DNA of 38,760 bases from JANYJJ01 sp038241115 (GTDB taxonomy: Bacteria; Pseudomonadota; Gammaproteobacteria; Burkholderiales; Burkholderiaceae_C), in assembly GCA_038241115.1 (NCBI GenBank), contig JBBRGA010000014.1, forward strand, positions 1-38,760, in the 5' to 3' direction. Shown piece after piece: positions 16,245-23,655 of this stretch. Made by a program: the position numbers and the translations under genes. The notes under the pieces were generated by a model. It saw only the letters and a list, made by a program, of their open reading frames with translations. It made no database searches and had not been told where the DNA came from. The first letter of the stretch is position 1. Each line of letters opens with the position of its first letter.

Positions 16245-17006
16245 ATGCTTGAACTGGCCACCGTCACCCTGGCGTCGCTCTTTGCTGGTCTCATCGACGC
16301 CATCGTGGGCGGCGGTGGTTTGATCTTGGTGCCCGCGCTGTTCAGCGTGTTCCCCAATGCCGCGCCGGCCACCTTGTTTGGCACCAACAAAGGCGCGGCC
16401 GTGTGGGGCACGGCGTGGGCCACAGCGCAGTACGCGCGGCGCGTGCAGTTGCAATGGAGCGCGCTGCTGCCGGCCGCGTTCGCAGCATTGACCGGCAGCT
16501 TTGCGGGCGCATGGACAGTGACCCTGGTCGACGCCAACGGCCTGCGCAAAGCCTTGCCCTTCATCTTGACCGCCGTGCTCATCTACACCTTGGCGCGCAA
16601 AGACATGGGCACCACCCACGCACCGCGTCACAGCGGCCGCAAGCAGGCCTTGCTGGCCAGCGCCATCGGTGTGGTGATTGGTTTTTACGACGGGTTTTTT
16701 GGCCCTGGCACCGGCAGCTTTTTTGTGATTTTGTTCGTGCGCTTGCTGGGCTATGACTTCTTGAACGCCAGCGCCAGCGCCAAGTTGCTGAACACCGCCA
16801 CCAACCTCGCCGCCCTCGCACTGTTCGCCTACAAAGGTCATGTGTGGTGGCACATCGCCGGTGTGATGGCGGTGGCCAATGTGCTGGGCAGCTTGCTGGG
16901 CACCCGCTTGGCCCTGAAGCACGGCGCCAGCTTCGTGCGCTGGGTTTTTATTGCCGTGGTGAGCGCGTTGATTTTGAAGACGGCGTTTGATGCGTTTTTG
17001 AAGTGA
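16245..17006 (+). CDS. TauE/SafE (TSUP) family membrane permease
   Basis: A 253-residue membrane protein of the TSUP family, whose members export or import small organosulfur compounds, sulfite or related anions. The first family repeat is SLFAGLIDAIVGGGGLILVP; the second is IGVVIGFYDGFFGPGTGSFF. These paired GGGG and GPGTG turns are diagnostic. About eight hydrophobic helices are visible, ending ALILKTAFDAFLK. An in-frame TTG at 16206 would add 13 residues, but ATG 16245 (MLELATVTLASL) matches the usual family start. Neither has a clear ribosome-binding site. The orphan terminator lies about 80 bp upstream. The transported substrate cannot be told from sequence. Confidence 0.9.
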   Translation: MLELATVTLASLFAGLIDAIVGGGGLILVPALFSVFPNAAPATLFGTNKGAAVWGTAWATAQYARRVQLQWSALLPAAFAALTGSFAGAWTVTLVDANGLRKALPFILTAVLIYTLARKDMGTTHAPRHSGRKQALLASAIGVVIGFYDGFFGPGTGSFFVILFVRLLGYDFLNASASAKLLNTATNLAALALFAYKGHVWWHIAGVMAVANVLGSLLGTRLALKHGASFVRWVFIAVVSALILKTAFDAFLK

Positions 17007-17190
17007 AGTAGCCAGCTCGAGCTGCGCGCACCGCCCGCTGATGCGCAGGCAGGTTGCATCCAACCAACACGCGCGACCCTCGCGAACTTGCGGCTCGAAC
17101 TGACCCCCTGACACCCGGCTTATCGGGCCACCGGAGCGTCGCTGCAATGCCTAGCATCGACGGACAACCTGAACCATTCTTGGACACCCC

Positions 17191-18009
17191 ATGCCTGTTG
17201 ACGCTGAACTTCGCTCGCTGAACATTGACATTCCGACGCAACCCGATTCGTTGGTGAAACTGTCTTCCTTGCTTTTGGAAGACGACGTGAATTTGCAGGC
17301 GGTGAGCAACTTGATTGAGTCGGACATGGCGCTGGCATCTGCCGTGTTGAAAGCGGTGAACTCATCGCTGTACGGCTTGTCGGGCCGAGTGCAAAGCGTG
17401 CAGCAAGCGATCACTTACCTCGGGACGCGCGAAGTGGCCGCGGTGACGTTTGAGATGGGGCTGCGGGCGGTGTTTCCGCCGGCGCCTGAACTGGACGCGA
17501 TATGGGAGCGCGCGAGCGTGCGCGGTGTGCTGATGAGCCGCATTGGGAGGGCGCTGAGCGTGGATCCGTGGATCGCCCACTCGGCCGGTTTGTTCGAAGA
17601 ATGCGGCAAGGCGGTGTTGTTTCGCCACTCGTCTGCGCGGTATCAGCCGATGCTGGCCGCCGCAGCCGACGACGAAGAATTGGTGGTGATGGAGTTGGCC
17701 GAATTTGGCGTCAGCCACGATGCTTTGGGCGCGGCCTTGTGCGAGACCTGGGGCTTGGCCCCGGCGGCGGCGCAAAGCGTGCGTCACCATGTGACGGCCA
17801 TCGCCACGCGCGAGCTGCCGCGGCAAGTCAGCCGCCCCAAGATTTGCGCCTTGTCGGTGCTGGCGCACGCGCTGATGACCGACCCCGACACGCTGGACGC
17901 AGTGGCCCAGGTGATCTCGCCGCAGGCCGAACTCGATGTGGCGCTGGTGCTGCGCGGCACACGGCGGGTGCAAGCTCAAATTGAAGAGGCCGTGGCCCGC
18001 GCGGCCTGA
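17191..18009 (+). CDS. HDOD domain protein
   Basis: A 272-residue protein made almost entirely of an HDOD domain, an HD-GYP-related helical fold found in bacterial signalling proteins. Visible features are LVKLSSLLLEDDVNLQAVSN, then LIESDMALASAVLKAVNSSLYG, the core VQSVQQAITYLGTREVAAVT, and AGLFEECGKAVLFRHS, in which the HD-phosphodiesterase metal residues are not intact. HDOD proteins are therefore thought to be non-catalytic scaffolds or regulators, often tied to motility or second-messenger signalling. No partner domain (GGDEF, EAL or receiver) is fused. The 184 bp upstream hold a 12-bp palindrome, CAGCTCGAGCTG (17013-17024), and nothing else notable. The stop codon lies inside a 30-bp tandem duplication. 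Confidence 0.88.
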   Translation: MPVDAELRSLNIDIPTQPDSLVKLSSLLLEDDVNLQAVSNLIESDMALASAVLKAVNSSLYGLSGRVQSVQQAITYLGTREVAAVTFEMGLRAVFPPAPELDAIWERASVRGVLMSRIGRALSVDPWIAHSAGLFEECGKAVLFRHSSARYQPMLAAAADDEELVVMELAEFGVSHDALGAALCETWGLAPAAAQSVRHHVTAIATRELPRQVSRPKICALSVLAHALMTDPDTLDAVAQVISPQAELDVALVLRGTRRVQAQIEEAVARAA

Positions 18010-18050
18010 GCGCTCCTGCTGACCGCCCGCGCGGCCTGAGCGCTCCTGCT
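17995..18050 (+). repeat. 30-bp-period tandem duplication spanning a stop codon
   Basis: Bases 17995-18020 and 18025-18050 are identical over 26 bp (GCCCGCGCGGCCTGAGCGCT then CCTGCT). The first copy encodes the last residues and the TGA of the HDOD gene; the second repeats the same bases, including the TGA, just downstream. The 30-bp period keeps the frame, so loss of the first stop would add only ten residues. A recent slippage or duplication is likely. Confidence 0.85.
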
Positions 18051-18075
18051 TCGGCCTATTGAGTTAAGAATTTAT

Positions 18076-18147
18076 CCGTTCGCCCTGAGGTATCGAAGGG
18101 TCAGCGCACGAGGGGAACCCTTCCTTCGACGCCTCAGGATGATCGGA
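18076..18147. repeat. REP-like inverted repeat between HDOD gene and uvrA
   Basis: The left arm CCGTTCGCCCTGAGGTATCG plus AAGGG (18076-18100) is the consensus form and is followed by TCAGCGC. The right side, CCCTTCCTTCGACGCCTCAG plus GATGATCGG (to 18147), is its imperfect reverse complement. It sits in the convergent gap between the HDOD gene and uvrA, where it could also serve as a bidirectional terminator. Confidence 0.75.
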
Positions 18148-18216
18148 AACGCCACCTCAGGGCCAAATGCTCATCCATAACCGGGACAACCGGGCCGGAT
18201 CCATAACGCCGGTCGC

Positions 18217-21200
18217 TCACCGCTTCAACAGCGGTGCCAGATACCGCCCGGTGTAACTGGCTGGGACAGCCGCCACCGACTCGGGCGTGCCGACGGCCAG
18301 CACGGTGCCACCGCCGGCTCCGCCTTCGGGGCCCATGTCGATCAGCCAGTCGGCGGTTTTGATCACGTCCAGGTTGTGCTCGATCACCACGATGGTGTTG
18401 CCTGCGTCACGCAGTTGGTGCAGCACTTTCAGCAGCAAGGCAATGTCGGCAAAGTGCAAACCGGTGGTCGGCTCGTCCAGGATGTACAGCGTGCGGCCGG
18501 TGTCGCGTTTGCTCAACTCGAGCGCCAACTTCACGCGCTGCGCTTCTCCGCCTGACAGGGTGGTGGCACTTTGGCCGAGGCGGATGTAGCCCAGACCCAC
18601 GTCCAACAAGGTTTGCAATTTGCGCGCGATGTTGGGCACGGCGTTGAAATAGGCGTAGGCGTCTTCCACCGTCATGCCGAGCACGTCGGTGATGTTTTTG
18701 CCCTTGTACAAAACCTCGAGCGTTTCGCGGTTGTAACGGCGGCCGTGACACACATCGCACTTCACGTAGACGTCGGGCAAAAAGTGCATTTCCACTTTCA
18801 GCACGCCGTCACCTTGACAGGCCTCGCAGCGCCCACCAGCCACGTTGAAGCTGAAACGGCCGGGGCCGTAGCCGCGCTCTTTGGCGGTGTTCATCTCGGC
18901 AAACAGCTCACGGATGGGCGTGAACATGCCGGTGTAGGTGGCGGGGTTGCTGCGCGGTGTGCGACCTATCGGCGACTGGTCGACGTTGATGACTTTGTCG
19001 AACGCGTCCATGCCCTCAATCGTGTCGTGCGCTTCAGGCTCGGTGTGGCTGCCGTAAAGCTTGCGCGCCACGGCGGCGTACAGGGTGTCGTTCACCAGGG
19101 TGGATTTTCCAGAACCGGACACCCCGGTCACGCAGGTCAGCAAGCCCACCGGAAAACCGACGCTGACGTTTTGCAGGTTGTTGCCACGGGCGTTGACCAC
19201 CCGCAGCCAACCGATGTGGGGGTCGGGCGGAAAAAATCGCGATGCCGGCTTGCTCGATGCAACTGGCAACGCGCGCGCATGGGCGCTGTCTTCATCCTCT
19301 AGCGGAGGTGGGGCCACGCGCTTGGCGGGCACTTCTATCTTCAACACGCCCGACAAATAGCGGCCCGTCAATGACGCTGCGTTGGCGGCGACTTCGTCTG
19401 GCGTGCCCTGCGCAATCACGCAGCCGCCGTGCACACCGGCCCCCAGTCCCATGTCGATGACGTGATCGGCCTGGCGTATGGCGTCTTCGTCGTGTTCCAC
19501 CACCAGCACGCTGTTGCCGATGTCGCGCAAGTGCCGCAAGGTGCCCAGCAAGCGGTCGTTGTCGCGCTGATGCAGGCCGATGCTGGGCTCGTCCAATACA
19601 TACATCACACCGGTCAAGCCCGAGCCGATTTGCGAGGCCAAACGGATGCGCTGCGACTCGCCGCCGCTGAGGGTGTCGGCGCTGCGGTCAAGGCTTAAAT
19701 AGTTCAAACCCACGTCGTTCAAAAACTTCAGGCGCGAGCGAATTTCCTTCACCACTTTGTCGGCAATGTCAGCTTTTGAGCCCCGTAGCGTCAGGCCTTC
19801 GAAGTAGGCCAGGCAGTCGCGCAAAGTGAAGTGTTCAACGCGGTAAATGGGCTCGCCCTTGGCGTCCGCTTTGTGGTCCGCTTTTTCGTCCGCTCTTTCG
19901 TCATCAGCACCTTGCAAAAACACATTGCGCGCCTCGCGCCTTAGGCGTGAGCCTTCGCAGTCGGGGCAGGGCTTGGCGGCTTGGTAGCGCGCCAGGTCTT
20001 CGCGCACCGCTGATGAGTCGGTCTCTTTGTAGCGCCGCTGAAAGCTGGGAATGATTCCTTCAAACGGGTGCGACCGTTTGACGCTGCGGGTTTTGCCTTT
20101 GGCGTTTTCAGCCTCGTAGGTGAAGCTGATTTCCTCGCTGCCCGAGCCGTACAGCAGCGTTTGCTTCACAGATTCGGGCAGGTCTTCAAACGGAGCGTCG
20201 ATGTCAAACGCGTAATGCCTGGCCACGCTCTCCAGCACCGAGAAGGTGTAGGCGTTGCGTCGGTCCCAGCCCTTCACGGCACCGCTGGCCATGCTCAGGC
20301 TGGGGAAGCCGACCACGCGAACTGGGTCGAACACGGTGACGTGACCCAAACCGTCGCAACTGGTGCAAGCACCCATCGGCGAGTTGAATGAGAACAGGCG
20401 CGGCTCCAATTCGCTGAGCGAATAGCTGCACACCGGACAGGCAAATTTGCTGGAAAAAGTGTGCTCCGCGGGTTTGTCTTTGGTTTCGCCAGACACGCCG
20501 TCCATCTCCAGCGCCACCGCCCGGCCGTCGGCAATGCGCATCGAGGCCTCGAAGCTTTCGGCCAGGCGCTGTTGCAAACCGGCGGCCGGGTCGGTGGTGA
20601 CTTTGACTCGGTCGATCACCACGTCGATGTCTTGCTTCTCGGTCTTCTTGAGGACGGGCAATTCCGCAGCCTCGTAGGTGGTGCCGTTGACGCGAAAGCG
20701 TACATAGCCTTGGGCCTGCATGTCGGCAAAAAGTTCGGTGAACTCGCCTTTGCGGTCACGCACGACCGGCGCCAGGATCATCAGGCGCGTGCCCTCGGCC
20801 AAGGCCAGTGCTGCATCGACCATTTGGCTGACGCTTTGGGCTTGCAGCGGCACGTGGTGGTCGGGGCAAAACGGTGTGCCGGCGCGCGCGTACAGCAAGC
20901 GCAGGTAATCGTGAATTTCCGTGACGGTGCCCACGGTCGAGCGCGGGTTGTGCGAGGTCGCTTTTTGCTCGATGCTGATGGCGGGCGACAGGCCTTCGAT
21001 CACATCGACATCGGGCTTGTCGAGCAGCTGCAAAAACTGCCGCGCATAGGCCGACAAACTTTCAACGTAGCGTCGGTGCCCCTCGGCGTACAGCGTGTCA
21101 AACGCCAAACTCGACTTGCCCGATCCGCTGAGGCCGGTGATCACCACCAGCTTGTTGCGCGGAATGTCGAGGTCGATGTTTTTGAGGTTGTGCGTGCGTG

Positions 21201-21285
21201 CGCCGCGCACTCGAATCATCGGGGCAGAGGAATAGGCAGGGTCAGCGGGATCGGCAGGGTCGACAGGGTCGGAGACAGCAGGCAT
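18217..21285 (-). CDS. uvrA: Excinuclease ABC subunit A
   Basis: UvrA is the damage-sensing ATPase of nucleotide excision repair and hands DNA to UvrB. The 1022-residue protein has two ABC ATPase units: Walker A GLSGSGKSSLAFDT (about residue 52) and GVSGSGKSTLVND (about 720), with signatures DTLSGGESQRIRLAS (about 538) and TTLSGGEAQRVKLAL (about 908). The zinc modules are CPVCSYSLSELEPRLFSFN...CTSC and CEACQGDG...CDVCHGRR. It is longer than the usual 940-970 for two reasons: an N-terminal DPVDPADPADP repeat encoded by 9-bp units, and a charged insertion around residues 457-478 (ADDERADEKADHKADAKGE). An alternative ATG at 21219 (MIRVRGARTHNLKNIDL) would remove the repeat. Neither start has a clear ribosome-binding site. 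Confidence 0.97.
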   Translation of the reverse strand: MPAVSDPVDPADPADPAYSSAPMIRVRGARTHNLKNIDLDIPRNKLVVITGLSGSGKSSLAFDTLYAEGHRRYVESLSAYARQFLQLLDKPDVDVIEGLSPAISIEQKATSHNPRSTVGTVTEIHDYLRLLYARAGTPFCPDHHVPLQAQSVSQMVDAALALAEGTRLMILAPVVRDRKGEFTELFADMQAQGYVRFRVNGTTYEAAELPVLKKTEKQDIDVVIDRVKVTTDPAAGLQQRLAESFEASMRIADGRAVALEMDGVSGETKDKPAEHTFSSKFACPVCSYSLSELEPRLFSFNSPMGACTSCDGLGHVTVFDPVRVVGFPSLSMASGAVKGWDRRNAYTFSVLESVARHYAFDIDAPFEDLPESVKQTLLYGSGSEEISFTYEAENAKGKTRSVKRSHPFEGIIPSFQRRYKETDSSAVREDLARYQAAKPCPDCEGSRLRREARNVFLQGADDERADEKADHKADAKGEPIYRVEHFTLRDCLAYFEGLTLRGSKADIADKVVKEIRSRLKFLNDVGLNYLSLDRSADTLSGGESQRIRLASQIGSGLTGVMYVLDEPSIGLHQRDNDRLLGTLRHLRDIGNSVLVVEHDEDAIRQADHVIDMGLGAGVHGGCVIAQGTPDEVAANAASLTGRYLSGVLKIEVPAKRVAPPPLEDEDSAHARALPVASSKPASRFFPPDPHIGWLRVVNARGNNLQNVSVGFPVGLLTCVTGVSGSGKSTLVNDTLYAAVARKLYGSHTEPEAHDTIEGMDAFDKVINVDQSPIGRTPRSNPATYTGMFTPIRELFAEMNTAKERGYGPGRFSFNVAGGRCEACQGDGVLKVEMHFLPDVYVKCDVCHGRRYNRETLEVLYKGKNITDVLGMTVEDAYAYFNAVPNIARKLQTLLDVGLGYIRLGQSATTLSGGEAQRVKLALELSKRDTGRTLYILDEPTTGLHFADIALLLKVLHQLRDAGNTIVVIEHNLDVIKTADWLIDMGPEGGAGGGTVLAVGTPESVAAVPASYTGRYLAPLLKR

Positions 21286-21365
21286 CGTGAGGGCGCGGCA
21301 AAACCAATGATTTTACTCAGCCCGCTTTACCGAGGTGCGCTGTGCCGATCGCGCAAACCTAAACG

Positions 21366-21404
21366 CCCAAGCCAGGCCCAAGCCAGGCCCAAGCCAGGCC
21401 CAAG
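21366..21404. repeat. 11-bp tandem repeat between uvrA and recQ
   Basis: CCCAAGCCAGG is repeated three times plus a partial fourth (CCCAAG), followed by degenerate CAAGCCC and CAAACCC units to about 21422. It lies in the 179 bp between the recQ stop and the uvrA start, both genes being on the minus strand, so it is in the uvrA leader or promoter region. No palindrome or CRISPR-like spacing is present; it is probably a slippage-prone minisatellite. Confidence 0.8.
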
Positions 21405-21464
21405 CGCAAGCCCAAACCCAAACGCGACCCACGGCAACCCGCTCGGCGCGGGGCTGCTTTGACT

Positions 21465-23384
21465 TCAGCCGCCCAGAACCCGCAATATCTCGCGCCCATA
21501 AGCTTCCAGCTTCTTCGCACCCACGCCGCTGACTGCGCCCAGCGCGTCGAGCGAATCGGGTTGCGCGCGGGCCATTTCGGCCAGCGTGGCATCGTGGAAA
21601 ACAACGTAGGCAGGCAGGTTGTGTTCACGGGCCACTTCGGCGCGCCAGGCCTTGAGGTCGGCAAAGCGGGCGGTGGCTTCTTCGTCCAACGGCACCGGCG
21701 GCGCTTTGTCCTTGCTGAAGAGCTTTGCGCGCAAGACTGACGTGATGGATCCGGCGCGCCCACGCCTGGGCGCGCTCAGCGCTTCGGTCGCCTCTCGCAG
21801 CAGCAACTGAACCTGGCCGCGCAGCACATCGCGCGCGCTGTCGGTGAGTTCCAACGTGTTGTATTCGCCTTCGGTTCGCACATGGCCCAGCGCAATCAAC
21901 TGGCGGAGCACCGCGCGCCACTGCGCTTCGCTGACATCGGCACCGATGCCGAAGGTGCTCAGGCCGGCGTGACGGTGTTGCGCCACCTTGTCGGTCAGCT
22001 TGCCGCGCAACACGTCGATCAAGTGGCCGGCACCAAAACGCTGGCCGCCGTTTTGATGGAAGCGGTAGATGCAGCTCAGCGCCTTGCGCGCCGCGTCGGT
22101 GGCGTCCCAGGTGGCGGGCGGACTCAGGCAGTTGTCACAGGCGTTTTGATACTTCGCGCACGCCAGCGTCGGCTCGCCAAAGTAGGCCAGCAATCGAACG
22201 CGGCGGCAATCGTGGCTTTCGGCCAGCGCCAGCAAGGCTTCCAACTTCTGCACCTGCCCGCGCTTGAATTCTTCCCCGGCCGGGCTGTCGTCGATCATGC
22301 GGCGCTGGTTCACCACGTCGGCCAGGCCGTAGGTCATCCAGGCGTCCGCGGGCAGGCCGTCGCGCCCGCCCCGGCCGGTTTCCTGGTAATAACTTTCGAT
22401 GTTTTTCGGCAAGTCGAGGTGCGCCACAAAGCGCACGTCGGGTTTGTCAATGCCCATGCCAAAGGCGATGGTGGCCACCATCACCAAACCCTCTTCGCGC
22501 AAAAAACGGTCTTGGTGGCGGCGCCGCACGTCGGCGTCCAGGCCCGCGTGATAGGCCAGTGCGGTGACGCCTTCGCCGCTCAACCATGCGGCGGTCTCGT
22601 CCACCTTTTTGCGCGACTGACAGTAAACAATGCCAGCGTCGCCGTCGTGTTCGTCGTGGATGAAACGCAGCAACTGTTGGCGGGGGTTGTCTTTTTCCAC
22701 CACGCTATAGCGGATGTTGGGACGGTCAAAGCTGCTGATGAAAACGCGCGACGCCTCCAGCTGCAAGCGCGTGATGATGTCGGCGCGCGTGAGGTCGTCG
22801 GCCGTGGCCGTAAGCGCGATGCGCGGCACGCCGGCAAAGCGCTCGTGCAGCACGTTGAGCGCTAAATAGTCTTCGCGAAAGTCGTGGCCCCACTGGCTCA
22901 CGCAGTGAGCCTCATCGATGGCAAACAAGCTGAGCAAACCGCGCTCGTGCAGCGAATCAAGTTGCGCCAGGAAGCGCGGTGTGGTCAGGCGCTCTGGCGC
23001 GGCATACAGCAGCACCAAGCGCCCGCCCATCATTTCGCGCTCGATGCGCTGGGCTTCTTCAGACGTCAGCGATGAGTTGAGATACGCGGCGTGCACACCG
23101 GCCTCTTCCAGCGCGCCGACCTGGTCGTGCATCAGCGCGATCAAGGGGCTGACCACGATCGCCACGCCTTTGCCCGCGCGGTGGCGGGCGATGGCGGGCA
23201 CCTGGTAACAAAGACTCTTGCCGCCGCCGGTGGGCATCAACACCAGGGCGTCGCCGTCGGCCACCACGTGATCGACAATTTCTGCCTGCGCCCCGCGAAA
23301 CGCAGGGTATCCAAACACTTGCTGGAGGATGTCGGCGGGCCGGGTTGATGGGCGTTGGTGAGCTGAAGTTTCGGTGCTGTGCAT
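21465..23384 (-). CDS. recQ: ATP-dependent DNA helicase RecQ
   Basis: RecQ unwinds 3'-tailed DNA in recombination and fork repair. The 639-residue protein carries motif 0/I (FRGAQAEIVDHVVADGDAL, then MPTGGGKSLCYQVPA), motif II FAIDEAHCVSQWGHDFREDY, motif III ALTATAD, and motifs IV-VI ending QETGRGGRDGLPA. The zinc-binding RecQ-Ct region shows CRRVRLLAYFGE and CAKYQNACDNC. A winged-helix region and a C-terminal HRDC domain (from about residue 560, ending GVGAKKLEAYGREILRVL) complete the bacterial RecQ layout; E. coli RecQ has about 610 residues. It lies 179 bp upstream of uvrA on the same strand. With ssb 2.6 kb away, this is a loose repair neighbourhood, since RecQ is a known partner of the SSB C-terminal tail. 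Confidence 0.95.
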   Translation of the reverse strand: MHSTETSAHQRPSTRPADILQQVFGYPAFRGAQAEIVDHVVADGDALVLMPTGGGKSLCYQVPAIARHRAGKGVAIVVSPLIALMHDQVGALEEAGVHAAYLNSSLTSEEAQRIEREMMGGRLVLLYAAPERLTTPRFLAQLDSLHERGLLSLFAIDEAHCVSQWGHDFREDYLALNVLHERFAGVPRIALTATADDLTRADIITRLQLEASRVFISSFDRPNIRYSVVEKDNPRQQLLRFIHDEHDGDAGIVYCQSRKKVDETAAWLSGEGVTALAYHAGLDADVRRRHQDRFLREEGLVMVATIAFGMGIDKPDVRFVAHLDLPKNIESYYQETGRGGRDGLPADAWMTYGLADVVNQRRMIDDSPAGEEFKRGQVQKLEALLALAESHDCRRVRLLAYFGEPTLACAKYQNACDNCLSPPATWDATDAARKALSCIYRFHQNGGQRFGAGHLIDVLRGKLTDKVAQHRHAGLSTFGIGADVSEAQWRAVLRQLIALGHVRTEGEYNTLELTDSARDVLRGQVQLLLREATEALSAPRRGRAGSITSVLRAKLFSKDKAPPVPLDEEATARFADLKAWRAEVAREHNLPAYVVFHDATLAEMARAQPDSLDALGAVSGVGAKKLEAYGREILRVLGG

Positions 23385-23655
23385 ATCGGACTGACGGTGG
23401 CGCGCGATGGTAAGTCACCGCTTTGGTTGCCTCTGACGCGGACTCGGATCGGCGCGCTTTCCGCGCCACCGACCACCGAACGGGTCGTGCTAACTTTCGA
23501 GGGCGGACTCGGTATCAGTTGCGGTTTCCGCTTCGGTTCCGGCAGCGACTTCCATCGGCATCAACATGGCCTTTGTGCTGCTGACCTGCAGCGCGGCTCG
23601 CATCCTCCTTTGCGCACCTCACAAAGCCGTACAAACTCTCACAAGGATGAAACCC

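Noticed and set aside
21366..21422. Possible CRISPR array
   Set aside because: The units are 11 bp, directly adjacent without spacers, non-palindromic and have no cas genes nearby.
20461..21462. 333-codon plus-strand open frame
   Set aside because: It is antisense to uvrA; its C-terminal PKPGPSASP stretch only reflects the 11-bp tandem repeat.
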